DNA of 64,000 nucleotides. Source: Microbacterium lacus. Its GTDB lineage: Bacteria > Actinomycetota > Actinomycetes > Actinomycetales > Microbacteriaceae. Both the position numbers and the translations under genes were made by a program. The notes under the pieces are model-generated. The model worked only from the letters and a program-made list of their open reading frames with translations, did not search any database and was not told where the DNA came from. Of the stretch, positions 54,131 through 63,196 are shown piece after piece (within the stretch, counting starts at the first letter, position 1; each line of letters starts with the position of its first letter). The stretch lies in NCBI RefSeq assembly GCF_002812805.1, contig NZ_NMUM01000017.1:1-64000 (forward strand), read 5' to 3'.

Positions 54131-54823
54131 CTACGCGGTCTTGCCGGCCTTCAGCATGTAGCCGAAGCCTCGCTTGGTCTGGATGAGCGCTTCGGTGGAG
54201 TGCGGGTCGATCTTGCGACGCAGGTACGAGATGTAGCTCTCGACGATGCCCGCGTCGCCGTTGAAGTCGTACTCCCAGACGTGGTCGAGGATCTGAGCCT
54301 TCGACAGCACGCGGTTGGGGTTGAGCATCAGGTACCGCAGCAGCTTGAACTCGGTGGGGCTCAGGTCGATCGAGACCTCGCCGACCTTGACGTCGTGCGT
54401 GTCCTGGTCCATCGACAGCTCGCCGGCGCGGATCACGGCCTCTTCGTCGGCCTGCATGGTGCGGCGGAGGATGGCCTGGATGCGCGCGACGATCTCGTCG
54501 AGGCTGAACGGCTTGGTGACGTAGTCGTCACCGCCGGCGTTCAGGCCCTCGATCTTGTCTTCGGTCTCGTCCTTGGCGGTCAGGAACAGGATGGGGGCGG
54601 TGTAGCCAGCGCTTCGCAAACGCTTGGTGACGCTGAACCCGTTCATATCGGGCAGCATGACGTCGAGCACGATCAGATCGGGCTCTTCTTCGAGAACGGC
54701 CGAGATCGTCTGAGCCCCGTTAGAGACGGCCCTGACCTGGAAGCCGGCGAAGCGCAGGCTCGTGATCAAGAGATCGCGGATGTTCGGCTCGTCGTCCACG
54801 ACGAGGATGCGCGGTGCAGTCAT
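54131..54823 (-). CDS. OmpR-family response regulator
   Basis: This 230-residue regulator has a receiver domain with EPN-type acids (VVDDEPNIRDLL), phosphoacceptor Asp in LIVLDVMLPDMNGF (about residue 53) and Lys in VTKPFSLDEIVARI. The winged-helix domain (about 135-226) has LSPTEFKLLRYLMLNPNRVL and ESYISYLRRKIDPHS. It pairs with the downstream HAMP kinase (9-nt gap). It resembles the TcrX/MprA/CutR group; the signal is not predictable. Start ATG 54823 sits 6 nt after a GATAAT box. Confidence 0.93.
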   Translation of the reverse strand: MTAPRILVVDDEPNIRDLLITSLRFAGFQVRAVSNGAQTISAVLEEEPDLIVLDVMLPDMNGFSVTKRLRSAGYTAPILFLTAKDETEDKIEGLNAGGDDYVTKPFSLDEIVARIQAILRRTMQADEEAVIRAGELSMDQDTHDVKVGEVSIDLSPTEFKLLRYLMLNPNRVLSKAQILDHVWEYDFNGDAGIVESYISYLRRKIDPHSTEALIQTKRGFGYMLKAGKTA

Positions 54824-54829
54824 TACCCC

Positions 54830-54835
54830 ATTATC
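54830..54835 (-). promoter_or_regulatory. -10 box (GATAAT) of a leaderless response regulator gene
   Basis: On the minus strand GATAAT, a 6-nt GGGGTA spacer and then ATG 54823. Confidence 0.5.
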
Positions 54836-54917
54836 CCCACTGGAGCGATGCATCCGCTGAATCCTGCCCTGATCGGCGCGTTCGGGGCTCGTGGTGGCCG
54901 GCGCCGACTGCGCCGCG

Positions 54918-54983
54918 GTCGGAGATTCGGCGAGGGTCGGAGGGATCGGATGCTTTGGCTCCGACGCCGACCGGATCTCCGAC
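54918..54983. repeat. 13-bp imperfect inverted repeat downstream of XPB gene
   Basis: GTCGGAGATTCGG (54918-54930) pairs with 54971-54983 at 12 of 13 positions. It lies in the 185-bp gap between the regulator promoter and the XPB helicase stop and may help terminate the XPB transcript. Confidence 0.45.
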
Positions 54984-55020
54984 GTTCGCCGGGCTCGGCT
55001 CGCGTCGGGGCGTTCGGGAC

Positions 55021-56661
55021 TTACGCGGCGATGGCCGTTCCATCGAGGATCGTGTAGGCGTAGCCCTGCTCCGCGAGGAAGCGCTGGCGGTTCTGTGCGA
55101 AGTCCTGGTCGACGGTGTCACGCGCGATGAGTGTGTAGAAGCTCGCGGTGTGGCCATTCGTCTTGGGGCGCAGCAGGCGTCCGAGGCGTTGCGCCTCTTC
55201 CTGACGAGAGCCGAACGATCCCGAGACCTGGATGGCGACGGATGCGTCGGGCAGGTCGATCGAGAAGTTTGCAACCTTCGACACCACGAGCACCGAGATC
55301 GAACCCTCTCGGAATGCCTGGAAGAGAACTTCCCGCTCGTCGACGGGCGTCGCTCCCGTGATCTTCTGGGCGTCGAGTGCTTCGGCGAGAATGTCGATCT
55401 GGTCGAGATACTGCCCGATGATCAGAATCCGTTCGCCCTCGTGTCGCTCGACCAGCTGGCGAACCACATCGATCTTTGCGTGCGCGGTCGCGGCCAGGCG
55501 GTACCGCTCGTCGTCGGCCGCCGCGGCGTATTCGAGGCGGTCGGATGCCGGAAGGTCGATGCGCACCTCGTAGCAGGCGGCGGGGGAGATGAAGCCCTGG
55601 GCTTCGATCTCTTTCCACGGGGCGTCGAACCGCTTGGGTCCGATCAGGCTGAACACGTCGCCCTCGCGTCCGTCTTCGCGGACGAGGGTCGCGGTGAGCC
55701 CCAGGCGGCGGCGCGCCTGCAGCTCGGCCGTCAGCTTGAACACGGGGGCCGGAAGCAGGTGGACCTCGTCGTAGACGATCAGCCCCCAGTCGAGCGCGTC
55801 GAGGAGGGCGAGGTGGGCGTATTCGCCCTTCCGCTTGGCCGTGAGGATTTGGTAGGTCGCGATCGTGACCGGCTTGACCTCTTTGACCTGCCCGGAGTAC
55901 TCGCCGATCTCTTCGGCGGTCAGGGTGGTGCGCTTGAGCAGCTCGTCCCGCCACTGTCGGGCAGAGACGGTGTTGGTGACGAGGATCAGTGTCGTCGTCT
56001 TGGTGTCGGCCATCGCGGCGGCACCGACGAGCGTCTTGCCGGCGCCACAGGGCAGGACGACGACGCCGGATCCGCCATCCGTGAAGCTGTCGACGGCCTG
56101 CCGCTGATACGGCCGCAGATTCCATTCGCTCTCGTCGAGTGCGATCTCGTGCGGTGTACCCGGGGTGTAGCCGGCGAGGTCTTCGGCAGGCCAGCCGATC
56201 TTCAGAAGCTCTTGCTTGATGTGCCCGCGCGCCCACGCGTCGACCGTGAAGGTGCCCGGCACGGGCTGTCCCGTCAGCAGCGGCTGGATGCGCTTGTTGC
56301 GGGCAACCTCGGACAGCACGGCGCCGTCCGTGCTGCGCAGCACGAGGGTTCCTTCGTCGTCGCGCTCGATGACGAGTCGCCCGTAACGGCCGACGGTCTC
56401 GCGCATATCGATCGACACCGACGGGGGCACCGGAAACTTCGACCAGCGTTCGAGTGTCGCGAGCATGTCGTCCGCCTGGTGCCCGGCAGCGCGTGCGTTC
56501 CACAGGCCGAGCCGGGTGATCCGGTACGTGTGGATGTGTTCGGGTGCTCGTTCGAGCTCGGCGAAGATCGCCAGCTCGTGACGCGCGGTCTCGGCGTCGG
56601 GGTGTGCCACTTCGAGCAGCACGGTCCGGTCGCTCTGCACGATCAAGGGGCCATCAGACAT
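55021..56661 (-). CDS. XPB-like DNA repair helicase
   Basis: This 546-residue SF2 helicase has an N-terminal domain of the bacterial XPB type (about 1-165) and Walker A VVVLPCGAGKTLVGAAA (about 200-216). Its DEAH-type motif is VYDEVHLLPAP, motif III is RLGLTATLVREDG, and motifs V/VI are FSIDLPDASVAIQVSGSFGS and SRQEEAQRLGRLLRPK. Bacterial XPB unwinds or translocates DNA in 3'-5' direction and is widespread in actinobacteria. ATG 56661 is used with a TAGAAT box 8 nt upstream. The preceding gene encodes its usual partner protein. Confidence 0.93.
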   Translation of the reverse strand: MSDGPLIVQSDRTVLLEVAHPDAETARHELAIFAELERAPEHIHTYRITRLGLWNARAAGHQADDMLATLERWSKFPVPPSVSIDMRETVGRYGRLVIERDDEGTLVLRSTDGAVLSEVARNKRIQPLLTGQPVPGTFTVDAWARGHIKQELLKIGWPAEDLAGYTPGTPHEIALDESEWNLRPYQRQAVDSFTDGGSGVVVLPCGAGKTLVGAAAMADTKTTTLILVTNTVSARQWRDELLKRTTLTAEEIGEYSGQVKEVKPVTIATYQILTAKRKGEYAHLALLDALDWGLIVYDEVHLLPAPVFKLTAELQARRRLGLTATLVREDGREGDVFSLIGPKRFDAPWKEIEAQGFISPAACYEVRIDLPASDRLEYAAAADDERYRLAATAHAKIDVVRQLVERHEGERILIIGQYLDQIDILAEALDAQKITGATPVDEREVLFQAFREGSISVLVVSKVANFSIDLPDASVAIQVSGSFGSRQEEAQRLGRLLRPKTNGHTASFYTLIARDTVDQDFAQNRQRFLAEQGYAYTILDGTAIAA

Positions 56662-56669
56662 AAGGGCCA

Positions 56670-56675
56670 ATTCTA
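56670..56675 (-). promoter_or_regulatory. -10 box (TAGAAT) of the XPB gene
   Basis: On the minus strand TAGAAT lies 8 nt before ATG 56661, giving a near-leaderless transcript. Confidence 0.4.
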
Positions 56676-56703
56676 CCGGTGCGCGCGTGTGCCCGGGCGC
56701 GGT

Positions 56704-58434
56704 TCACACGCGTCGGATGCCCCGGACGCTCGAGACGGGCAGGGTTCGCTCGACATCCGTGCCCCGCTCGCGACCGCGCAGGCGACCGCCGCCCAAGCCG
56801 CTGGCTTCGAGAGTGAAGGTGCGCGTCGATCCGTCGGGTAGCTCGACGTCCACATCGACGACCGTACGCGCACGGACGGCGGACTCGATCTCGCGTTCGA
56901 GCCAGGCGGTGTCGGCATTGGACGACACGGATGCGCGCAGGGTTTCGATCAGCGCGGTGTAGGCCTCGGGGGGCACGGAGCCCGGGGCGAGTGCGCCGGC
57001 CGCGATGCGGTGGCGCCGCATGGGTTCTTCTGTGCCCTGACGGTCGACGGCGACGGCCGGATAGCGGCTGTCGATCAGGGCCCACAGCACCGTGTCGCGG
57101 GGCACGCGCGAGGTCAACGCAGACCCGTCGCCGGTTCGGATCAGACCGAGGGGGCGCAGCGACTGGTCGACGGCGATCGTCTCGAGGGCCTGTGGCTCGC
57201 TGCTCGTGACGAGCGTGCGAGGGGTTTCGGGCGGTGCATCCGGGTCATAGCCGACGCGGACGAGACCGTGCTTGTCTGCGGTCGTCCGGACGAGGTATTC
57301 GAGCGGCTGCGGCACGCCGGTCAATGACAGGCCCGCGAGGAACTCCAGCATCGACTCGGCCGTCTCGCCCTCGGTGAGCGCGGCGGCGATCGTCTCGGGT
57401 GTGAAGCGATACGAAGACGCCTGCGCGTGCGACTCACGATGTGCGAGCTGACGCAGGCGCACGTCGAGTCCGGATGCGAGCGGCCCGGGAGAGATGGCGG
57501 TGAGGTCGTTCTGCAGGTAAATGCGGTCGACCTCGTGGGGGAGGAGCGCCCCCAGCTCGGCCTCGGCGCGTTCGGTACCCGAGGGGAGGGCACGCGACCA
57601 CGGCGGGGCCGCGCCATCCGGGGCGATGAGGCCCCATACCTGGGCCTCGGCCTGCAGGGCTTCCGCGCGGGCAGGCCACGAGGCATCCGCGGGGAATGTC
57701 GCGTTCCACGTCGACGGATCGCTCCACGCACCACCCGCGCGGATGCCGCGGGGCAGTTCGTCACGCCATGCGGCGGCGACGAGCGACCAGCGCCGCACCG
57801 TGGGTTCGCGCAGCCACAGCTCGGCCTGCGCGGTGGGTAGCAGCCAGCGTCCCTCGACATCCAGCAGGCCGGCCGTGCGGGCCAGGGAGATCAGGGCATC
57901 GAGGTCTTCCGGGCGCTGCAGCTCTTCGGAGAGCCGGCGACGATCGGCGGCGGCGATCGCGCCCGAGCCCAGACGGGCGAACGGCGCGTGCAGCGACTGG
58001 ATCAAGATGTCGCCGAGCGAGGCGACACTCGTGAAGGCGCGTTCGGCGGTCGCACCCTCGGTGGCGGAGTCGGCCGGCGGTAGTGCGTCCTGAGGTGCGG
58101 CCTCGTCGAAGATGACGAGGTTGATCGCGGCCGACGTCGAGGGGAGCGGGATGCCCGAGGCATCCGTCAGTCCCAGGCTCCGAACCGTGGCGGCGTGTTC
58201 TTCGGGAACGGGTGTTCCGTCTGCAGCGGCGCGGGCGACGGCAGAGAGCTCGGTCGCGGTCAAACCCTGCAACGCCCGTGCGACGAACGACGGGTCGGTC
58301 AGAGCGTCGGCGGCGTCGAAGTAGTCGCGCCACGCGACCGTGGGTGACACCCCACGCGCCGCGAGCAGGGCGGCGAACTCCGAATCATCGAGGGTCGCGA
58401 GGCGCGCAGCGAGCTCCCTCGTTCCCTCTGTCAT
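56704..58434 (-). CDS. Helicase-associated (Helicase_C_3) protein, XPB partner
   Basis: This 576-residue soluble protein begins MTEGTRELAARLATLDDSEF. It has no Walker motifs. The N-terminal half is helical (SAP/winged-helix-like repeats), and the C-terminal Helicase_C_3 region has HEVDRIYLQNDLTAISPGPL (about 300-320) and ESHAQASSYRFTPETIAAAL. Genes of this type lie directly before XPB helicase genes throughout actinobacteria, suggesting a regulatory or clamp subunit; the mechanism is unknown. There is a 42-nt gap to XPB. Confidence 0.85.
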   Translation of the reverse strand: MTEGTRELAARLATLDDSEFAALLAARGVSPTVAWRDYFDAADALTDPSFVARALQGLTATELSAVARAAADGTPVPEEHAATVRSLGLTDASGIPLPSTSAAINLVIFDEAAPQDALPPADSATEGATAERAFTSVASLGDILIQSLHAPFARLGSGAIAAADRRRLSEELQRPEDLDALISLARTAGLLDVEGRWLLPTAQAELWLREPTVRRWSLVAAAWRDELPRGIRAGGAWSDPSTWNATFPADASWPARAEALQAEAQVWGLIAPDGAAPPWSRALPSGTERAEAELGALLPHEVDRIYLQNDLTAISPGPLASGLDVRLRQLAHRESHAQASSYRFTPETIAAALTEGETAESMLEFLAGLSLTGVPQPLEYLVRTTADKHGLVRVGYDPDAPPETPRTLVTSSEPQALETIAVDQSLRPLGLIRTGDGSALTSRVPRDTVLWALIDSRYPAVAVDRQGTEEPMRRHRIAAGALAPGSVPPEAYTALIETLRASVSSNADTAWLEREIESAVRARTVVDVDVELPDGSTRTFTLEASGLGGGRLRGRERGTDVERTLPVSSVRGIRRV

Positions 58435-58441
58435 GTTCGGC

Positions 58442-58720
58442 TCAAGACGATGCCTGATTAGCGCGCTTGCGACGCGCCCAGGTGATCACGAGAAGCGTGA
58501 TGATCAAGACGAAAGCGAGGGGCAGCCCGATGTTGGGCAAGAGAGCGACGAGCGGCCAGATACCGGAACTGAAGTCTTCTTGGGACATGCCCGTGGCTGT
58601 TCCGATGATGATCGCGAAGAAGCACACGATCGACAGGAGCGCGATGCCGAGCGACATGAACGCGAGGATGCGTTCGGCGCGCCCAGGCTGCAGCTGCGAA
58701 GAATCGGGAGACGTGCTCAT
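58442..58720 (-). CDS. Small two-helix membrane protein, unknown function
   Basis: This 92-residue protein has a Ser/Gln-rich N-terminus (MSTSPDSSQLQPGRAERILA), a first transmembrane helix (about 20-45, including SIVCFFAIIIGTATG), a loop, a second helix (about 58-82, VALLPNIGLPLAFVLIITLL) and a basic C-terminus (RRKRANQ). ATG 58720 is chosen over upstream frame because the upstream part overlaps the divergent cold-shock promoter. No function is assigned. It lies 7 nt before the helicase-associated gene and is probably in the same operon. Confidence 0.72.
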   Translation of the reverse strand: MSTSPDSSQLQPGRAERILAFMSLGIALLSIVCFFAIIIGTATGMSQEDFSSGIWPLVALLPNIGLPLAFVLIITLLVITWARRKRANQASS

Positions 58721-58854
58721 TCGACTGAGCCTAGTGGGCACGGGTGCTCGGATCGATCGCGCAGGGCGCGGAGCGGTGCCGTAGGCTGGTATGTCGGGGG
58801 TTTCCCCGGATTCTTCAGCGCCCGCGGGTGCCAGACGCAACGAGGTAGTTCACG

Positions 58855-59238
58855 ATGCCCACCGGCAAGGTCAGGTTCTTCGACGAAGAGAAGGGCTTCG
58901 GCTTCATCTCCACCGATGATGGCGAAGACGTCTTCCTGCACGCCACCGCACTGCCCGCGGGAACGCCCGCCCCGAAGCCCGGTACGCGCCTGGAGTTCGG
59001 CGTCGCCGACGGCAAGCGCGGGCTGCAGGCGCTTTCGGTGCGCGTGCTCGAGGCGCCGCCGAGCCTCTCCAAGGCGCAGCGCAAGCCGGCCGACGACATG
59101 GCGATCATCATCGAAGATCTCGTGAAGCTGCTCGACGGCATGGGTGGGGACCTGCGTCGCGGCCGCTACCCGAGCAGCTCGCACAGCAAGAAGATCGCCG
59201 CGGTCCTGCGTAAGGTCGCCGATGAACTCGACGCCTGA
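58855..59238 (+). CDS. Cold-shock-domain protein with C-terminal extension
   Basis: This 127-residue protein has an N-terminal CSD (1-66) with variant RNP1 KGFGFIS and RNP2 DVFLHATAL. An additional helical domain (about 70-127, DDMAIIIEDLVKLLDGMGGD, then SHSKKIAAVLRKVADELDA) is absent from CspA. Such extended CSD proteins are typical of actinobacteria; the extension may mediate protein contacts. A TAGGCT hexamer at 58789-58794 would give a leader of about 55 nt. It overlaps the next gene by 17 nt. Confidence 0.88.
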   Translation: MPTGKVRFFDEEKGFGFISTDDGEDVFLHATALPAGTPAPKPGTRLEFGVADGKRGLQALSVRVLEAPPSLSKAQRKPADDMAIIIEDLVKLLDGMGGDLRRGRYPSSSHSKKIAAVLRKVADELDA

Positions 59239-60016
59239 GTCCGAGCTGCCGGATTCCTCGGTGCCCGACGCTGAGGCGACGGATGCGGCTGAGTTTGAAT
59301 CGGCGGAGTCGGACTCGGAGCCGACTGAGTCGCCGGTGACGGAAGCTCAGCCATCCGAGCCCGATCCGCAGTTGATCGACGCCCGCGACCTCGCTCTCGC
59401 CGCGCTGCGCGAGATCACCGACGAGAAGACGATCGGTGAGCCCGCCGGGTATCGCGAAGAGCCCGACGGCGCCCTCTCGCTGCGCTTCGCGAATCGCATG
59501 GCCGGGTACCCCGGATGGTTCTGGACCGTCACGCTCGCGCGCGTCGAGGGTTCCGCCCCGACCGTGCTCGAGGCGGAACTGATGCCCGGTGACGGCGCGC
59601 TGCTCGCGCCCGAGTGGACGCCGTGGGCCGAGCGGCTCGCCGAGTACCACGCTCACCAGGCCGAGCTCGACCAAGAGGCACTCGCCGCAGAGGCTTCCGA
59701 CGAGGGCGATGATTCCGATGAGTCGGACGACGACGATTCGGACGAGGACGACATCGACGATCTCGACGCAGCCGATTTCGACGAGGACGGATCACCGATC
59801 CTGCACTCGGGCGACGTCGACGGTGTCGACATCGACAACTTCTCCGACGACGCCGATTCGGACGACGAAGATGACTCGGACGACGACGACGAGTCGGACG
59901 ACGACGACGATGAGTCGGACGACGACGATGAGTCGGATGACGATTCAGACGACGACTCGGATGAGGACGACGACGAGTCCGACTACGACGACGCTCGAGT
60001 CGACCGCAGCTATTGA
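59222..60016 (+). CDS. DUF3027 protein with long Asp/Ser acidic tail
   Basis: This is a 264-residue protein. Residues 1-50 are acidic Ser/Glu/Pro. The DUF3027 core (about 52-145) has ARDLALAALREITDEKTIGE, AGYPGWFWTVTLARVEG and DGALLAPEWTPWAERLAEYH. The last about 110 residues are almost only Asp, Ser and Glu (DDESDDDD-type repeats) ending in Tyr. The role is unknown; strong negative charge suggests interaction with basic proteins, cations or RNA-polymerase components, which is inference. ATG 59222 lies inside the cold-shock gene, implying coupled translation. Confidence 0.85.
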   Translation: MNSTPESELPDSSVPDAEATDAAEFESAESDSEPTESPVTEAQPSEPDPQLIDARDLALAALREITDEKTIGEPAGYREEPDGALSLRFANRMAGYPGWFWTVTLARVEGSAPTVLEAELMPGDGALLAPEWTPWAERLAEYHAHQAELDQEALAAEASDEGDDSDESDDDDSDEDDIDDLDAADFDEDGSPILHSGDVDGVDIDNFSDDADSDDEDDSDDDDESDDDDDESDDDDESDDDSDDDSDEDDDESDYDDARVDRSY

Positions 60017-60050
60017 GACTTGCTTTCTGATCCGGGGAACGTCTCGGTCA

Positions 60051-60116
60051 CTGAGCCTGTCGAAGTGACCCGTCCGGCCCGACGCGATGCCTGGCTGCTC
60101 CCTTCGACAAGCTCAG
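60051..60116. repeat. Palindromic repeat pair (CTGAGCCTGTCGAAG type)
   Basis: CTGAGCCTGTCGAAG (60051-60065) pairs with 60102-60116 at 14 of 15 positions, with a 36-nt spacer. The motif resembles short dispersed intergenic repeats that I recall from many high-GC actinobacteria. It sits between the convergent DUF3027 and serC genes. Confidence 0.7.
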
Positions 60117-60129
60117 GGAGCGCGGGAAC

Positions 60130-61308
<1,179 letters not shown>

Positions 61309-61327
61309 TTAGGCTTGCCTTCGCAAC
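61309..61327 (+). promoter_or_regulatory. Weak iron-box candidate at the ideR promoter
   Basis: TTAGGCTTGCCTTCGCAAC matches about 12 of 19 positions of the DtxR/IdeR consensus and overlaps a TAGGCT -10 hexamer (61310-61315). The left half-site is good and the right half poor. Confidence 0.35.
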
Positions 61328-61350
61328 CCGGACGCGAGGAACCAGCTGCC

Positions 61351-62052
61351 ATGACCGATCTGATCGATACGACAGAGATGTACCTGCGCACCATCCTGGA
61401 GCTCGAGGAAGAGAACATCATTCCTCTGCGTGCGCGCATCTCGGAGCGTCTCGGGCACTCGGGGCCGACCGTCTCGCAGACCGTCGGACGGATGGAGCGA
61501 GACGGCCTCGTCGTCGTGTCGGAGGATCGTCGGCTCGAACTCACGAGCGCGGGTCGTCAGAAGGCCGTCGACGTCATGCGCAAGCACCGCCTGGCCGAGC
61601 GACTGCTCTCGGACGTCATCGGTCTGGACTGGGCATATGTCCACGAAGAGGCCTGCCGCTGGGAGCACGTGATGAGCGAGCAGGTCGAGCGTCGGCTCGT
61701 CGAGCTGCTCGGACACCCCACCGAATCCCCGTACGGAAACCCGATCCCCGGGCTTGATCAGCTGGGCGATGTGCCCGCGGCGGTATTTTCACAGGGAGTT
61801 GTCGGTCTCGTCCGTCACCTCAATGAGGTCGGCGGTCCCGTCGAGGGAACCGTTCGCCGCCTCGCCGAGCCCGCGCAGGTCGATCCTGAACTGCTCGAGC
61901 AGCTGCGCAGCGCCGGTGTGATGCCGGGAGCCAAAGGCAAGTACCGCTACAACGAGGGCTACGTTCTCGTTGAGATGGACGGGTCCGACGAGGGACTCGA
62001 GCTGCCCGTCGAGGTCGCCGCGCACATCTTCCTGGTCGACGCTTCGGTCTGA
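61351..62052 (+). CDS. ideR: Iron-dependent repressor IdeR/DtxR
   Basis: This 233-residue regulator has an N-terminal winged helix (1-70, ISERLGHSGPTVSQTVGRME), a dimerisation/metal domain and an SH3-like C-terminal domain (about 150-233). The metal ligands fall at the DtxR positions: Met10, Cys102, Glu105 and His106 (site 2), and His79, Glu83 and His98 (site 1). Cys102 distinguishes iron sensors from MntR, which has Asp/Glu there. With Fe(II) it would repress siderophore and iron uptake genes. It has a GCGAGGA ribosome site and a leader of about 29 nt. Confidence 0.92.
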   Translation: MTDLIDTTEMYLRTILELEEENIIPLRARISERLGHSGPTVSQTVGRMERDGLVVVSEDRRLELTSAGRQKAVDVMRKHRLAERLLSDVIGLDWAYVHEEACRWEHVMSEQVERRLVELLGHPTESPYGNPIPGLDQLGDVPAAVFSQGVVGLVRHLNEVGGPVEGTVRRLAEPAQVDPELLEQLRSAGVMPGAKGKYRYNEGYVLVEMDGSDEGLELPVEVAAHIFLVDASV

Positions 62053-62111
62053 ATCGGATGCGGAAGGTCGTCAACTTGTGCACAGGTGTCGCCTGTCGAA
62101 GTGACAGAACC

Positions 62112-62127
62112 GTTACCTTCCGGTAAC
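62112..62127. promoter_or_regulatory. GTTACC-TTCC-GGTAAC palindrome
   Basis: A perfect 6-bp inverted repeat lies about 147 nt upstream of the M23 peptidase start, at the front of its long leader. It is a possible binding site (MtrA sites contain GTTAC-type half-sites) or a small stem. Confidence 0.45.
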
Positions 62128-62262
62128 CTCGAAAAGTCCACCGCCGATAAGCCAGGCGGGGGAACTCCCGGCCCGAACGCCCCTCCAGGCTCGTCCACTC
62201 GGTCGGCTGAACCACGAACATCGTGGCGACGAGCCAACACCTGCTACGCGGGTGCCGGGGCA
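62128..62262 (+). ncRNA. Candidate c-di-AMP (ydaO/yuaA-type) riboswitch leader
   Basis: The long untranslated leader of an M23 cell-wall peptidase contains GCCAGGCGGGGGAACTCCCG (62150-62169) and a later GGCTGAACC block (62202-62210), plus stems such as CGAACATCG and the ACACCTGCTACGCGGGTG hairpin just before the ribosome site. The GGGGGAAC and GCTGAAYC blocks recall the ydaO class, which in actinobacteria precedes resuscitation factors and M23 peptidases. The fold was judged by eye only. Confidence 0.5.
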
Positions 62263-62273
62263 GGAGGAAAAGT

Positions 62274-63182
62274 TTGGCTGAAGAGAACGACTCGCCAGAA
62301 AGCGCCCCCGAAGCGCAGGTAGCGAGCCAGGCCCGATGGGGACGGCCGGCTCGGAGCGAGACACAGAAGCCACCCCGACCTCGCCGAGCGACCAAACTTG
62401 AGCGTCGTGCAGCGCGTGAAGAGCGCCCCACGACCGTTCGCACGGGCCGCCGCGGCCCGGTTCGCAGCATCCTGACGCTTGCCGTTGTCACCGGCCTTGT
62501 CGCAACCGTCGCCATTCCCGCATACGCTGCCTGGCAGCCCGAGGCTGGAGCAACGACGCTGCAGCAGCTCGCGGCCGACGGCGCACAGACCCTCGTCGTG
62601 GCATCGGATATCACGGACTCGACTCTGGCCCGGGGCTCGTATTCGGCGACCACGCCGGACGAGATCTCGAAGAAGAAGGCCGAAGAAGCAGCCGCCGCGG
62701 CCGCCGCGGCTCGCGTCCAGGCTGCAGCCACCCGGTCTTCGTCGTCCGGGTCGTACGCGGTTCCCGCCGGTGTTCCCCTGGTCGCACCCGGGTCGGGCCT
62801 CGTCCGGCGCCCGCTGCCGTACTTCAACAACTTCGGAGCGCCCTACGCGGGCCACCGCGGCACCGACTACATGGTCGAGCGCGGCACCCCGATCTACTCC
62901 GTCGCCGATGGCGTCGTAACCGCGTCTTCCGACGGTGGTGGCGGACTCGGCGTGACGATCACGATCATGCACAACATCAACGGCCACGCCGTGCAGTCCG
63001 TTTACGGACACATGCTCCCGGGCAGCCGCACGGTGGGCGCTGGAGCAACCGTGAGCGCCGGCCAGATGATCGGCCAGGTCAGCGACACCGGTCTGGCGTT
63101 CGGAACACACCTGCACCTCATGATTCATGTGGACGGCACCCGCGTCGACGCTGAAGGTTGGCTCGCCGCTAACGCGGGTTGA
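62274..63182 (+). CDS. M23-family (LytM) cell-wall endopeptidase
   Basis: This 302-residue protein has a charged cytosolic N-terminus, one transmembrane/signal helix (about 65-85, SILTLAVVTGLVATVAIPAYA) and an Ala/Lys-rich linker. The peptidase_M23 domain (about 185-300) has zinc ligands in GHRGTDYMVERGTP (His, Asp) and GTHLHLMIHVDG (HxH), plus VYGHMLPGSRTVGAG. TTG 62274 is chosen because GGAGG is 6 nt upstream and the frame before it overlaps the structured leader. A paralog of its N-terminal half follows directly. Confidence 0.9.
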   Translation: MAEENDSPESAPEAQVASQARWGRPARSETQKPPRPRRATKLERRAAREERPTTVRTGRRGPVRSILTLAVVTGLVATVAIPAYAAWQPEAGATTLQQLAADGAQTLVVASDITDSTLARGSYSATTPDEISKKKAEEAAAAAAAARVQAAATRSSSSGSYAVPAGVPLVAPGSGLVRRPLPYFNNFGAPYAGHRGTDYMVERGTPIYSVADGVVTASSDGGGGLGVTITIMHNINGHAVQSVYGHMLPGSRTVGAGATVSAGQMIGQVSDTGLAFGTHLHLMIHVDGTRVDAEGWLAANAG

Positions 63183-63196
63183 TCGAGTCTTCTGTC

